From contig DAIDHP010000005.1 in assembly GCA_027459625.1 (NCBI GenBank), positions 62,001 through 126,000 on the forward strand: a stretch of DNA of 64,000 nucleotides, read 5' to 3'. Shown here one piece after another: positions 9,001 through 17,658 of the stretch (its first letter is position 1; every line of letters starts with the position of its first letter). The position numbers and the translations under genes are program-made. This stretch comes from Chthonomonadales bacterium (lineage in GTDB: Bacteria; Armatimonadota; Chthonomonadetes; Chthonomonadales; CAJBBX01). The notes below the pieces were generated by a model that made no database searches, was not told the DNA's origin, and worked only from the letters and a program-made list of their open reading frames with translations.

Positions 9001-11210
9001 GCACGGGGACGCTAACCGTATCCACCACCGTTGCAACCTCCATCGTTGTAAATAACGCTTCCGGAAAGCCGGGAAGCTCCGTCACTCTGACCGCGGCGCT
9101 AAAGCGATCCGATACCAACGCTGTCATCGCGGGCAAGACCATCACGTTCAAGGTCGACAGCACTACCGTGGGCACGGCGACCACAAACTCCAGCGGCGTC
9201 GCAACACACGCCTACTCCATACCAACCAACGCTACAACGGGCAATCGCACGATCACGGCATCCTTCGCGGGGGACACGACTTACTCCGCATGCAGCGGCA
9301 CGGGGACGCTCACTGTTACAAAAGCGGCGACGACTATCGCAACCGCTCTAACAGTGCCGAATGTTTCAGGCGTGCAGGGCAAGGCGGTCAGCCTCACTGC
9401 AACGCTCAAGAGAACAGACACAAACGCTGTTGTTGGAAGCAAAACCATTACCTTCAAGGTGGACAACACCCAGGTGGGCACAGCGACCACAAACTCCAGC
9501 GGGGTCGCCACTCTCAGTTACACCATACCTTCCACCGCCGCTGCGGGAAGCCACACCATCACCGCCTCCTTTGCGGGGGACACAACTTACACAGCCAGCA
9601 GCGGCACGGGGACGCTCACCGTGACCGCAGGCTCAAAGACCATCGCCACTGCAATAACGGTGCCGAACGTTTCAGGCGTGCAGGGCAAGGCGGTCAACCT
9701 CACTGCAACGCTCAAGAGAACCGACACAAACGCCGTCGTTGGAAGCAAAACCATTACCTTCAAGGTGGACAACACCCAGGTGGGAACGGCGACTACTAAT
9801 GCAAGCGGGGTTGCCACTCTCAGCTACACCATAGCGTCCACCGCCACTGCCGGTAGCCACACCATCACCGCCTCCTTTGCGGGGGACACAACTTACACAG
9901 CCAGCAGCGGCACGGGGACGCTCACAGTTACAACAACCTCGTCAACCATTGCTACAGCGTTAATAGTGGCAGATTCCGCTGGAGGGAAAGGTCAGTCTGT
10001 GGGACTATACACTACGCTGAAACGAACGGATAACAGCGCAGGCATCCCCTCCGAAACTGTGACTTTCAATGTTGATAATGTGAAAGCAGGCGTTGCCACA
10101 ACTGATTCCAATGGCGTTGCCACCATCGAATACGCCATTCCATCCAGCTCCACAGTTGGTGATCACACCGTTTCTGTAAACTTTGCCGGTGAGGGCTCTT
10201 TTAAGGCATCTTCAAGCACCGCAAAGCTAACAGTAACCACCAACATTGCTAATCGAATTCTTCCCGCAGGTTACGCCCCAGGGGTTCAACTTGGCGTAAG
10301 CATATCAGTCAAACTTTCGAATGGCGTCCTGGCTTATGCTGTCCAGGATACGCCTCCAGCGGGTTGGATTGTGGATACTTCCTCCATCAGTGATTCAGGA
10401 GTATTTGACTCAAGCGTCGGCGAGGTTAAATGGGGTCCGTTTTTCGATTCCCAGTCACGGACATTGACTTACAAGGTCACACCTCCCTCCTCCTCCAAAG
10501 GAATGGCGACTTTCACTGGAAGTGTTGCCACGGATAATTCGGATGAGGCTATCGGAGGGGATTCCACAATAACAACTGTCACTGGAGACCATCCCGCCGA
10601 TACCAATAACGATTGGAGACTAATCATCGGAGAGGTTGTCTCCTATGCATCGGCATGGAAAAAAGGCGATAATTGGCCAGTCGGTCCGAACCCCATACCC
10701 ATTAACTATGTTACCAATGCAGCCTTAATTTGGCTGCACGGAGAGTTTTATCATTTGGATCCATCTCAACCCGCTCCGGCATGTTGGGTACCGGGGGCGA
10801 GCAAGGGATTGAGCATAGCCGAAATTCATAAGGCAAGGGCCAATCGCCATGATAGATCCGGAAGTGTTTTGAGCAAAGCCGTTATGTCTTGCAAGACGGG
10901 TTATTACATTGCTGGTCATCCCGTGCGCATGACGATTCAGGTGCATCCCGCCATTGGCTCCGGAGTATTCGCTGTCGAGGAAAAAATACCAGTGAAATGG
11001 GTTCCCATTTCCATCGGGGAGGGGGGTGTTTTTGACAAACATAACTCTGCACTGCGATGGGGACCGTTTTTCGGGAGTGCGCCAAAATCCATTGAATACA
11101 CTTTGTTGGCACCGTATAGATCGAGAGGAATTCAAAAGTTCAATGGAACGCTATCTGTTGATGGCTCCTCCATTGCAATACAGGAAAACCTAATGTCTCA
11201 ACACAAATAG
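6063..11210 (+). CDS. Giant secreted protein: two beta-helix regions, five Ig-like repeats, dockerin-like and YAVED-type modules
   Basis: 1715 residues, probably exported and surface-associated. A long basic N-terminus precedes a hydrophobic export segment at about residues 38-58. Two Asn/Ser/Gly-rich right-handed beta-helix regions (about 60-460 and 470-890) each open with T-W/Y-Y-V and a G-x-S-W phrase and end with D-I-G-A-D-E-Y, as in pectate-lyase-like adhesins or polysaccharide lyases. Five Ig-like repeats of about 99-102 residues follow (T-I-T-F-K-V-D, A-S-F-A-G-D-T-T-Y). Then come a YAVED-type module, a dockerin-like segment (A-D-T-N-N-D-W-R and G-E-V) and a second YAVED-like module. 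Start ATG 6063 has GGAG 8 nt upstream. Catalytic or adhesive function cannot be decided by eye. Confidence 0.75.
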   Translation: MDSIETTAERRYSIRSWIRSTKIRSASALRKIRLLMMAIGMATLMMAAISPSLATTWYVRYDGSDTVNNGQSWSTPFRSIGHALQSASSGDQVHVATNPNSGGYVETLTVPSGVQLMGGYKGTGSDPDTQDPVKYPTIINGTNNNGNSVISISNAGMETSVNGFIITHGSGNDGAGIYLNAASVKIQNNIIEYNKCVDGINGGAGILCNNNSNAIISNNIIINNISVYSNGGGISCSYSSPIITDNLIKGNYSNTGGGLYFESSSATVMRNRIYGNVATYTGGAIDCEYSPMLICDNLIYGNTSNSTGGVNLNNSSAIVTNNSFVKNSSWMLWAGGAVTMISSSFSNNVAHPKLGNNIITDNSSGVYCDKYTIPTISNNCVYQNAAYDYQGTASSGFDIKADPLFLDAQDGDFHISAGSPCRDQGSNSYVSAGETDIDGDNRIWPNGGTVDIGADEYVGARTVVKEFSTYYVNHSTGNDANDGKSWATALKTITTALQTAQPCDQVWVAAGTYMENITMKNGVALYGGFAGNETLLNQRNWVKNITTINGSQNGSVVTADQVGSIASLDGFTVTNGQADGGGIYCSSSSPSISNDIITMNLCSTGIWGGGGINCTNSSPMIFSNTIINNKANNCDGGGIFLSNSSPVLSNNTISGNTSTYSGGGICCNDSLPIISRNMIKNNTAYRGGGMYIQYGSNFDITANVITNNSSTGDGGGLYIDSSSPVVTSNVIASNSALSAGGIYLHASAAHLVNNTIVSNNASTQYDAGAIEMFDDMHQLRPLIANNIIASNSSGVLLDDPTSSQPDPDHNCWYNNGGFKNWSPISLAGAGDLTENPDINSTYHLLVNSPCINKGFNHTEISDPGDIDFDGNPRIVNGTVDIGADEYQNNLIGTVITVSNVSGQTGSSVTLTASLKRTDTNAVIAGKTITFKVDSTTVGTATTNSSGGATHAYSIPTNATTGNRTITASFAGDTTYSACSGTGTLTVSTTVATSIVVNNASGKPGSSVTLTAALKRSDTNAVIAGKTITFKVDSTTVGTATTNSSGVATHAYSIPTNATTGNRTITASFAGDTTYSACSGTGTLTVTKAATTIATALTVPNVSGVQGKAVSLTATLKRTDTNAVVGSKTITFKVDNTQVGTATTNSSGVATLSYTIPSTAAAGSHTITASFAGDTTYTASSGTGTLTVTAGSKTIATAITVPNVSGVQGKAVNLTATLKRTDTNAVVGSKTITFKVDNTQVGTATTNASGVATLSYTIASTATAGSHTITASFAGDTTYTASSGTGTLTVTTTSSTIATALIVADSAGGKGQSVGLYTTLKRTDNSAGIPSETVTFNVDNVKAGVATTDSNGVATIEYAIPSSSTVGDHTVSVNFAGEGSFKASSSTAKLTVTTNIANRILPAGYAPGVQLGVSISVKLSNGVLAYAVQDTPPAGWIVDTSSISDSGVFDSSVGEVKWGPFFDSQSRTLTYKVTPPSSSKGMATFTGSVATDNSDEAIGGDSTITTVTGDHPADTNNDWRLIIGEVVSYASAWKKGDNWPVGPNPIPINYVTNAALIWLHGEFYHLDPSQPAPACWVPGASKGLSIAEIHKARANRHDRSGSVLSKAVMSCKTGYYIAGHPVRMTIQVHPAIGSGVFAVEEKIPVKWVPISIGEGGVFDKHNSALRWGPFFGSAPKSIEYTLLAPYRSRGIQKFNGTLSVDGSSIAIQENLMSQHK
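8740..10237 (+). repeat. Five tandem Ig-domain coding repeats
   Basis: The segment starting ACCATCACGTTCAAGG or its close variant recurs at 8841, 9138, 9444 and 9750, giving periods of 297, 306 and 306 bp; a fifth unit is more diverged. Units 1 and 2 are nearly identical at the DNA level over long stretches, and so are units 3 and 4. This points to recent pairwise duplication inside the gene. Such repeats are prone to length variation and assembly collapse. Confidence 0.85.
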
Positions 11211-11291
11211 GGTTCGTTACTGCAAAATGGGTGCAAAGATAAAATAAAATACTGCTCACATCTTCACAATCTAGAAGAGGGGTTGCGCCAC

Positions 11292-11326
11292 AAAAAGAGG
11301 GGAACGGAGATTTCCGCCCCCCTCTT
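11292..11326 (-). terminator. Intrinsic terminator of the prepilin gene at 11343
   Basis: AAGAGGGG (11295-11302) pairs with CCCCTCTT (11319-11326), with an inner CGGA/TCCG stem. On the minus strand it is followed by TTTTT. It lies 17 bp beyond the prepilin stop codon. Confidence 0.8.
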
Positions 11327-11342
11327 GCATATCGCACTTCTC

Positions 11343-12137
11343 TCACAGCGGTTCCTGGGATGGCGGCCAACCCGTGGCGGGAATGGTCGTCCACTTGCTG
11401 CCATAGTTAATCTCCTTGGCGTGCCCATCGAAAAATACGGCGTTGTAGCCTCTCGGATGGTTGCCAGGGTTGTTGGATATTCCCGCTGAGATAGCGTCCT
11501 GCCCCTCCCATCCGAAAACACCACGCTCCGTGAACAGTATCCGTTCCGAAGTTATTTGCGACAGCAGATTCGGCGGATCGTTATCCCAAAGGTCTATCGT
11601 TCCCTTTCCGGGATACACCTCCATCGGGAAGCCGCTTATGTTTTGGGGAGTGTTGTATATCCAGTTGACAAAATAATGATAAGATTCCAAACCCTGATTT
11701 GCGTTAGCGTCCGATGCCGTGTAATATGGATCATCCGGACAATACCAGATTTGGGTGCTTTTAGTATACGGGTATAGCTGCACCAGCATCAGCATTTCGT
11801 AAAAGTCGCGTCCGTAGGAGCAACCTGTCAACGGCCGAGCCCCAGGCCGCGGTATGAACCCCCGCATGTCCCCGAAACAGTCCGCGCCAGGATCCGGTTG
11901 GTCGTCGTTCACCTCCCAGTTTTTGGGGCTTGGATAGGTTCCATAGGCGAACAGTTGGTCGTAATCCTCCGCATACATCAATTCCCCCAAGCCAATCTGC
12001 TTCAAATTGGAGATGCATGTTGTGACTCTTGCAGATTCCCGCGCCTGAGCGAATACCGGGAATAGAATGGCGGCGAGGATGGCTATTATCGCTATAACCA
12101 CAAGCAACTCAATCAAAGTAAAACCGTTTCTTTTCAT
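11343..12137 (-). CDS. DUF1559-type prepilin-like protein (H-x9-DG)
   Basis: Type II/IV pseudopilin-like protein processed by a prepilin peptidase. The N-terminus [18 protein letters not shown] has the cleavage glycine, Glu5 and hydrophobic helix, ending [11 protein letters not shown]. The globular domain has paired cysteines, and near the C-terminus the H-P-R..F-F-D-G motif has nine residues between His and Asp-Gly. Length is 264 residues, normal for the family. I prefer ATG 12137 because GAAAGGG lies 8 nt upstream; ATG 12143 would leave only 2 nt. It is followed by an intrinsic terminator and preceded by two tiny membrane-protein genes in the same direction. Exact role (pilus subunit, secretion pseudopilin or surface protein) is unknown. 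Confidence 0.88.
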   Translation of the reverse strand: MKRNGFTLIELLVVIAIIAILAAILFPVFAQARESARVTTCISNLKQIGLGELMYAEDYDQLFAYGTYPSPKNWEVNDDQPDPGADCFGDMRGFIPRPGARPLTGCSYGRDFYEMLMLVQLYPYTKSTQIWYCPDDPYYTASDANANQGLESYHYFVNWIYNTPQNISGFPMEVYPGKGTIDLWDNDPPNLLSQITSERILFTERGVFGWEGQDAISAGISNNPGNHPRGYNAVFFDGHAKEINYGSKWTTIPATGWPPSQEPL

Positions 12138-12195
12138 CCCCATAACCCTTTCGAAATAATAAAGGATGCGTTACAATCATCAGGTCAGAAAAAAA

Positions 12196-12441
12196 TTAAT
12201 TCCCCGTCGTGGTTTTGGTTCCGGGAAACGCGGTGCTTGCCCCATTCGAGGAAGCGTTCGGCGTGACACCGCCCATGCGTTTCTGAAACTCCTGTTGAAC
12301 GCTTGCGGGCATTCCCGGCGGTTTTTCACCAGCCCTGCTACCTCCCGAACTCTTTCCGCTCACAAGGAAAAACACCCCGACAGCAATAACAATCACCACA
12401 ACAACAGCAATGATAATCGCAGGCGAAATCTCCTTTTTCAC
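12196..12441 (-). CDS. Tiny single-pass membrane protein, prepilin-associated
   Basis: 81 residues: M-K-K-E-I-S-P, a strongly hydrophobic helix of valines and isoleucines (about residues 8-28), then a Ser/Gly/Pro/Thr-rich tail. The N-terminus matches that of the 58-residue protein encoded just upstream (12482-12658), so the two are paralogues. Both sit between two DUF1559 prepilin genes on the same strand. A similar protein (23410-23682) follows another prepilin gene. The tail probably faces the periplasm with the short N-terminus inside, which is inference. No named family was recognised. Confidence 0.75.
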   Translation of the reverse strand: MKKEISPAIIIAVVVVIVIAVGVFFLVSGKSSGGSRAGEKPPGMPASVQQEFQKRMGGVTPNASSNGASTAFPGTKTTTGN

Positions 12442-12481
12442 TAAATCACCTCCCTTCCAAGCAGGATTTTCAAATTATATC

Positions 12482-12658
12482 TCAGTTTCCGCCAACCACT
12501 TTCGCACCTGGAAACGCTTTCTCAAGTTTTGCTTTGTCTGCCGCGGATAACTGCGAGGATGGCTTGTGAAAGAATACAAAGTACCCCACTACGCATATCA
12601 CAATTAAGAACACCGCCAAAATGACACCCATCGTTAACGGGCTAATCTCCTTCTTCAC
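12482..12658 (-). CDS. 58-residue single-pass membrane protein, paralogue of the 12196 gene
   Basis: Short gene starting at GTG 12658, with GGAGG 6 nt upstream. The product begins M-K-K-E-I-S-P-L-T-M, has one transmembrane helix (about residues 10-31) and a short polar tail with AADKAKLEKAFPGAKVVGGN. The shared M-K-K-E-I-S-P start, the good ribosome binding site and its position between the prepilin genes support it as real. Function unknown. Confidence 0.7.
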   Translation of the reverse strand: MKKEISPLTMGVILAVFLIVICVVGYFVFFHKPSSQLSAADKAKLEKAFPGAKVVGGN

Positions 12659-12771
12659 GTCTGTCCTCCATCAAGTTTTATTGATTCTGAAATGATGCCG
12701 AATTCATCTCTTATTCTCCGTTAATGCGGTAACAAAAAAGAATTTCGGCATTCACTCATCTTTAAAGGCTC

Positions 12772-13497
12772 TTACGGAACGCTAGGATTACTCGGTTCGC
12801 GATCCCATTGTGTGTATTTGGTCAGCCACCAACCGTTGAAAGGCATGGAAGAATTCGGAACGGCATTCGCAGGAGGATTCTGTTTCAGTGTCTGAGCGAT
12901 TGTCTCCCATTTGGCGTGTCCATCGTAAAACGCCCAATTCAACCCCCCGTTATGACGCGCCGTCGTTGGGTCGCAGGATGGTCCCGTTTCACGAAATATT
13001 GAGCTTTGATTTGCGCACATGCTATTATTGTCAGGTGTGAAGTTCGGCGGATACGTCTCAGGGTTTGAAACCCCTGGCCCCGCCTCCGTGAAAACAATAA
13101 AATTCGACGGATCCTCAACATTGGCGTCAGTGCATGGCGTATCCCACCAGCCCACGTCCGCCGCCATTACGTAAAGCAGATAACTCTTTGTAAGATTTTG
13201 GGGATTATCTTCAGGCCAAATCATATTGACAGGTTGACTCTCCGAAGGACATACGAAAACCGCGCTGTTTTTTATGTAGGGATAGACTTCCGTCGGCCAG
13301 AAATATTGCGCCCAAGCCCAGAGCATGGGGGGATTCTGGTCAAAATCCTGTGTGTACATATTGTAACCCAACCCTAATTGCTTCATGTTGCTCAGACAGG
13401 AGATCGCACGAGCCTTTTCTCTCGCTTGGGCGAACACAGGGAATAGAATTGCTGCTAGTATCGCGATAATAATCAAAGTAAAACCTTTTCTCTTCAT
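12772..13497 (-). CDS. DUF1559-type prepilin with a 7-residue deletion that removes Glu5
   Basis: 241 residues from ATG 13497 (GGAAGG just upstream). It carries the prepilin start M-K-R-K-G-F-T-L, but then reads [10 protein letters not shown] instead of the expected [11 protein letters not shown]. Seven residues, including the conserved Glu5 of mature pilins, are missing in frame. The rest is intact, including paired cysteines and the H-N-G..F-Y-D-G motif with nine residues between His and Asp-Gly. A near-perfect sigma-70 promoter lies upstream (13575-13603). Loss of Glu5 should affect N-methylation and assembly and shortens the membrane helix, so it may be non-functional as a pilin or specialised. 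Confidence 0.82.
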   Translation of the reverse strand: MKRKGFTLIIIAILAAILFPVFAQAREKARAISCLSNMKQLGLGYNMYTQDFDQNPPMLWAWAQYFWPTEVYPYIKNSAVFVCPSESQPVNMIWPEDNPQNLTKSYLLYVMAADVGWWDTPCTDANVEDPSNFIVFTEAGPGVSNPETYPPNFTPDNNSMCANQSSIFRETGPSCDPTTARHNGGLNWAFYDGHAKWETIAQTLKQNPPANAVPNSSMPFNGWWLTKYTQWDREPSNPSVP

Positions 13498-13574
13498 CCC
13501 ACATCCTTCCTTTCCGTGAAAAACTTCCCCTCTTCCGCAACATCCGCGGAAGCGTAGTTTCAATGCATATAAGC

Positions 13575-13603
13575 ATTATATAACAGTGAAACTTAAATGT
13601 CAA
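13575..13603 (-). promoter_or_regulatory. Sigma-70 promoter of the prepilin gene at 12772
   Basis: On the minus strand TTGACA (13603-13598) and TATAAT (13580-13575) are both perfect matches with 17-bp spacing. The -10 box is 78 bp before the ATG at 13497. Confidence 0.8.
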
Positions 13604-13720
13604 CAAGATTTTTTATTTGTCCAACAAATATTTTTTCGCCGTTATCCATCCATTGAAGACACGCGAATAAAAATAGGGCATAATGAAAAACAATCGATTT
13701 GGATGTTTGGAGGTATTCGT

Positions 13721-14230
13721 ATGAAACGCATTCTCTTTATCGCCGCCCTGCTGATGATCGCCACATTCGCTTGCAACGGCGCATCCGCCGTCTCACTCAC
13801 TCCGGCGATGCAAAATCAATTCATTGAAGTGCAGGATTTTCTGCAGGCGCACAGGAGGCCGAACACCCTGGTTTCCGTGGTAGGTTATCTTGTGCTCGCC
13901 ACCGGGGAGAAGGACGGCGCCATCAGGTTGTCCCTTGTCGATTCCGTGGACCACGTTCTTAGTCCCCGAGACGCACTGACTTACGCCAAAGGCGGAGCGA
14001 CAGTGATTATCTCGAAAGCTTTCGTGTTGCATCACAAGAATTGGGAGTTGAACGCCAAGGGATTGATGAAATTTGTGATGTATGTTCGCACCGCAAAAGG
14101 AATCAGGAAGCTGCACGATTCCCCCGCCCAAGTGCGAGTGACCGGAGACACAATTAAAATAAAAGGCTTGATCAAGCCGTTGAAAAAACTGGAATACTCG
14201 GATGAAAACGGGAATTGGAGGAACTTCTAA
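13721..14230 (+). CDS. Secreted protein of unknown function
   Basis: 169 residues. A signal peptide covers residues 1-22 (M-K-R-I-L-F-I, then a hydrophobic stretch ending A-C-N-G-A-S-A). The mature part has a V-V-G-Y-L-V-L-A-T-G-E-K-D-G-A-I segment followed by L-S-L-V-D-S-V-D-H-V, resembling a small OB-like or beta-barrel fold, but no family was recognised. Start ATG 13721 has GGAGG 8 nt upstream. It stands alone, divergent from the prepilin operon and convergent with the LCP gene, and ends in a shared terminator at 14371-14394. Confidence 0.7.
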   Translation: MKRILFIAALLMIATFACNGASAVSLTPAMQNQFIEVQDFLQAHRRPNTLVSVVGYLVLATGEKDGAIRLSLVDSVDHVLSPRDALTYAKGGATVIISKAFVLHHKNWELNAKGLMKFVMYVRTAKGIRKLHDSPAQVRVTGDTIKIKGLIKPLKKLEYSDENGNWRNF

Positions 14231-14365
14231 ACGCCGAGGATGACTGCACGATTCAAAACGTCAGGTTAAAATCGCGCATTTGAATGCTCTATGAAAACCC
14301 TGTCACGCGAATGTTTCAATCACTCATCCACAGTTGAACTTTCGATTAAAACATCTCGGCGCCAA

Positions 14366-14398
14366 GGAAAAAGAGCGTCCCATCGGACGCTCTTTTCT
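14366..14398. terminator. Bidirectional intrinsic terminator
   Basis: AAGAGCGTCC (14371-14380) pairs perfectly with 14385-14394 around a 4-nt loop. It is flanked by an A-run on the left and a T-run on the right, so it can stop both the plus-strand gene ending at 14230 and the minus-strand LCP gene ending at 14398. Confidence 0.88.
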
Positions 14399-15783
14399 TA
14401 TCCGTTTCCCGCAGCCGCACCGCCGCCGTTATCCGTTCCCGGTGATGGTTCCGGCGAAGGTGTTTGTGTTGGAGTTTGCACAGGATTCTCTACGCTTCCG
14501 GATGAGGGAGGGGGTTCCGTTCCGGTGTTAGAAGGGGTCTGCAGATCCGCGCCTGCCGTCGGCGTATTGAGATCTGTGACGGGTTCTATTTTCTTCGTCT
14601 TTGATACAGCCACCTGGCTTCGAACGCTTCTTATTCGACGACGAATATAATGATAGCCCCCACCGCGCTCATACGGAGCGTTCAGTTCAGCGACATGTTC
14701 CGGACTGGGTACGTTGACGTTCACGATCGCGTCAGGCTGGTCCGCGTAGAATATGCGCTTAATCATTGCGGCGGATTTGTCCGCATAGATCGTAACAAAG
14801 CTTGGACCTTCGAAAGAGGGCAGCATTTCCAGCTTGATGTCCTGTTTTGGCAACTGTCTGGCGTAATTCGCGATCGCCAACATCTGATTGTCAGTTAAAC
14901 CTGTTGTTGTAAGTTGATCCCTTATTTTGTCTATGACCTGCGGAAGCTTTAGAAAAACGGAGGGAGATTCGATCTTCTCGCGTAATGCCTCAATAAATTC
15001 ATGTTGTCGCTCGGACCGCATGAAATCGCTATCGCAATGACGGATACGCACAAATCCCATCGCTTGATATCCATCAAGATGCTGGAAACCCTTTTTCAGA
15101 TGAATGTGAAGATGTCCCCAGTTGTCATCGTAATTCAGATTCTTATCCACGTAAAGATCGATTCCACCTATCGCGTCCACAATGTCCTGGAATCCGCTGA
15201 TATTCATCTCGACGGTTGCATCTATGGGGATGTCGAGGGATTGTTCAACTGTTTTTACACTAAGCGGAGATCCACCCCAGGAGCACGCCGCGTTTATTTT
15301 GTGCACTCCGGGATGATCCGGAATGTACACCGCTGAATCCCTTGGAATGGTTATTCCTGTGATTTGGTTGTTCGCGAAGTCGATGTGCGCCACCAGGATG
15401 GAATCGCTCCTTGCTCCGGCTACGCTCATGGTATCCTTGTTGGTCCAGTCCCGATCAACCCCAAGAACGAGTATGTTGATATAAGGCTTGTTTTTGAACT
15501 GAACGGCAGGGGTCCAATTCTGCAGGAGGTTGCCGCTCAACAGCCCAGACAAAATGGCCAACTTGTTATTGTTAAATGTGTTTCTGATGAATTTGCTATG
15601 GTAAAGAACACCCATAACAGTTCCCGCCGCCATGAATATCAAGCAGGCGATCACCCCCATGGATATCCCGAAAATACGAAGCTTTTTGCCTCTCTCCTCG
15701 ATTCGTCTCCTCACGCGAGAATTATTCGCCACACTCGAAACGTCCTTTTTGGAAGAACCGCCATTTATTTTTCTTTCAGACAC
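14398..15783 (-). CDS. LCP family (LytR-CpsA-Psr) glycopolymer transferase-like protein
   Basis: 461 residues. LCP enzymes move polyprenyl-linked glycopolymers to the cell wall or other acceptors at the outer face of the inner membrane. There is a basic cytoplasmic N-terminus and one transmembrane helix (about residues 38-60). The LCP domain has LVLGVDRD, GARSDSILVAHID, GITIPRDSAV and FVRIRHCDSDFMRSERQHEF, containing the family's conserved Asp and Arg residues. The C-terminal 50-60 residues are Pro/Thr/Ser/Gly-rich, probably a disordered spacer. GTG 15783 is preferred because AAGGGGG lies 9 nt upstream; TTG 15804 has its GGAG with no spacing. The partner polymer is unknown. Confidence 0.88.
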   Translation of the reverse strand: MSERKINGGSSKKDVSSVANNSRVRRRIEERGKKLRIFGISMGVIACLIFMAAGTVMGVLYHSKFIRNTFNNNKLAILSGLLSGNLLQNWTPAVQFKNKPYINILVLGVDRDWTNKDTMSVAGARSDSILVAHIDFANNQITGITIPRDSAVYIPDHPGVHKINAACSWGGSPLSVKTVEQSLDIPIDATVEMNISGFQDIVDAIGGIDLYVDKNLNYDDNWGHLHIHLKKGFQHLDGYQAMGFVRIRHCDSDFMRSERQHEFIEALREKIESPSVFLKLPQVIDKIRDQLTTTGLTDNQMLAIANYARQLPKQDIKLEMLPSFEGPSFVTIYADKSAAMIKRIFYADQPDAIVNVNVPSPEHVAELNAPYERGGGYHYIRRRIRSVRSQVAVSKTKKIEPVTDLNTPTAGADLQTPSNTGTEPPPSSGSVENPVQTPTQTPSPEPSPGTDNGGGAAAGNG

Positions 15784-16224
15784 TCTGTCAACCCCCTTGT
15801 GCAACTCCGCTCATTATATCAGGTCATTCGCAATTTCGCTTTTTTTACGCATCATTGATCTTGAGAAAAACCGCATGCGCCTGATTTCATCTTTTTTGAA
15901 ACACCGCCAAGAGACAATTCGCATTTACGAGAGGATGGTCACCTTCAAAAAGCTCTAAAAGAGATTCATCCCATTTCTCAAATGCAAAATATGTCACAAA
16001 CCACTCAATATTAATATATCACGCGAATACGTCCAAGTCAAGGAAAAACGGGGGAGATTCGTGAAATTCATGCAATGATGCAGAAACAAATTACAAACAA
16101 CCCGGCGCAAGGAGCTGAAATTCAATCTCGCAATACTCTCTAAAAATCCTGCGGCGCAGGTTGTTTCCAAAATTTCCTTCTGCTATAATTCCCAAACGAC
16201 ACAGAAACGACGGAAGGTGTGCTG
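15784..16224. other. Intergenic region between LCP and dnaA genes
   Basis: The LCP gene and dnaA diverge here. The middle part (about 15970-16060) is AT-rich with the stretch AATATTAATATATC. I find no TTATCCACA-type DnaA box. The dnaA promoter lies at the right end (16161-16189). Confidence 0.4.
16161..16189 (+). promoter_or_regulatory. Candidate dnaA promoter
   Basis: TTGTTT (16161-16166) and TATAAT (16184-16189) are separated by 17 bp. The -10 box ends 35 bp before the dnaA ATG. Confidence 0.6.
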
Positions 16225-17658
16225 ATGCCCGGCGAACAAATGGAATTGGGAGAGGATGAGCAGTTATTCATGCTGAGACGAGCATGGGATAACGCGCTGC
16301 ATACTCTCTCCGGAAAAATTTGCAAGGTCACATTCGAAAGCTATATCCGCACGGCGGTGCCGATCGCTTTGGATGGCGAAACGGCGACCATCGGTTGTCC
16401 GAGCCCGTTCGCCAGGGAGTGGTTCAAGAAATATCTGAATCAGATCCAAAACGTCTTGAGCGGATATCTGGGCACGCCCGTACAAATCAGCCTTCAAATT
16501 CTGCCGACGCCTCAGGATCCGAAAAACGACGGTGTCAGAACCGGAAAGAGAAACGATTCCGCACATGAGTTAACGCCTCGCCCGAAGCCCTTTCGCAGAC
16601 CGAATATCGATCTATCCTTCATTTCAATAAACGAAAGATATCGTTTCGACAATTTCGTCATTGATCGTAGCAATCGTTTGGCGCATGCGGGGGCGATGTC
16701 CGTGGCTCGTAATCCAGGCAAGGAGTATAACCCTCTCTTCATCTACGGAGGATGCGGACTGGGAAAGACGCATCTTCTTCACGCCATTGGGCGAGCCGCG
16801 AAAGACAAGGATGCCGACGTACAGGTCGCCTTTGTGGATGGCGAGATGTTCACGCAGCATTACGTATCCGCGATACGCGAACGTAAAGTCGACGAACTGC
16901 GAAGATCTTATCGTCAAGTGGATTTCTGGCTTGTGGATGATATTCAGTTCATTGCGAGAGGGGAGCAGACCAAGGAAGAGTTTTTCCACACCTTTAACGC
17001 ATTATACCAAACAGGCAAACAGATAGTTATCACAAGCGATTGCAGCCCGCGCGAACTGAAATCCATGGATGAACGATTGCGCTCGCGTTTCGGGTCGGGA
17101 TTGATCGCGGATATCAACCCTCCCGAATTGGAAACCCGCGTGGCGATTCTAGAAAACAAGTGCATGGAGGAGCATTGGGAGATTCCGTCCGATCTCCTTT
17201 ATCACATCGCATCCGCGATTCAATCTAATATGAGGGCACTGGAAGGCGCTCTCACTAAACTTGTGGCGTGTTCCTCCGTTTTGAACATTCCGCTCACAAC
17301 GGACTTAGCCCAAAACATCTTAAAAGACTATTTTATAGACAGCGACGCCACATCGAGAGCGAAAACGGTCCCGATTGATCGCATCCTGCAAACCGTGTCC
17401 GATAAATTAAATGTGAGCGTACCCAACATCGTTAGCGAAAAGCGCAACAAGGAAATCACCACGGCTCGCCAAATCGTTATGTTCCTTGCAAGAGAGCTAA
17501 CAAACGCTTCGCTTATACAAATCGGCGCCGCCACAGGTGGAAAAAACCATACCACCGTTCAAAGATCCATCGCCAAAGTGGAAAGCGAACTGCCACACGA
17601 TTCGAATTTGGCGCAAACGATCACCCAAATTCGATCGGAACTCACCCACCGCTCATAA
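16225..17658 (+). CDS. dnaA: Chromosomal replication initiator DnaA
   Basis: Binds DnaA boxes at the origin, melts the DNA and loads the helicase. All four domains are visible in 477 residues: the N-terminal domain with AWDNALHTLSGKICKVTFESY, a linker with Arg/Pro, the AAA+ domain and the DNA-binding HTH. Walker A is GGCGLGKTHL, Walker B LVDDIQFI, and the box VI sensor region DERLRSRFGSGL. The C-terminal signature is ATGGKNHTTVQRSIAKVE. ATG 16225 is 7 nt after GGAAGG; GTG 16219 would leave 1 nt. Downstream it is followed not by dnaN but by a repeat-rich spacer and recF. Confidence 0.97.
   Translation: MPGEQMELGEDEQLFMLRRAWDNALHTLSGKICKVTFESYIRTAVPIALDGETATIGCPSPFAREWFKKYLNQIQNVLSGYLGTPVQISLQILPTPQDPKNDGVRTGKRNDSAHELTPRPKPFRRPNIDLSFISINERYRFDNFVIDRSNRLAHAGAMSVARNPGKEYNPLFIYGGCGLGKTHLLHAIGRAAKDKDADVQVAFVDGEMFTQHYVSAIRERKVDELRRSYRQVDFWLVDDIQFIARGEQTKEEFFHTFNALYQTGKQIVITSDCSPRELKSMDERLRSRFGSGLIADINPPELETRVAILENKCMEEHWEIPSDLLYHIASAIQSNMRALEGALTKLVACSSVLNIPLTTDLAQNILKDYFIDSDATSRAKTVPIDRILQTVSDKLNVSVPNIVSEKRNKEITTARQIVMFLARELTNASLIQIGAATGGKNHTTVQRSIAKVESELPHDSNLAQTITQIRSELTHRS

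Noticed and set aside
15784-16224. oriC upstream of dnaA
   Set aside because: AT-rich but without DnaA-box-like sequences; the downstream spacer is the better candidate.
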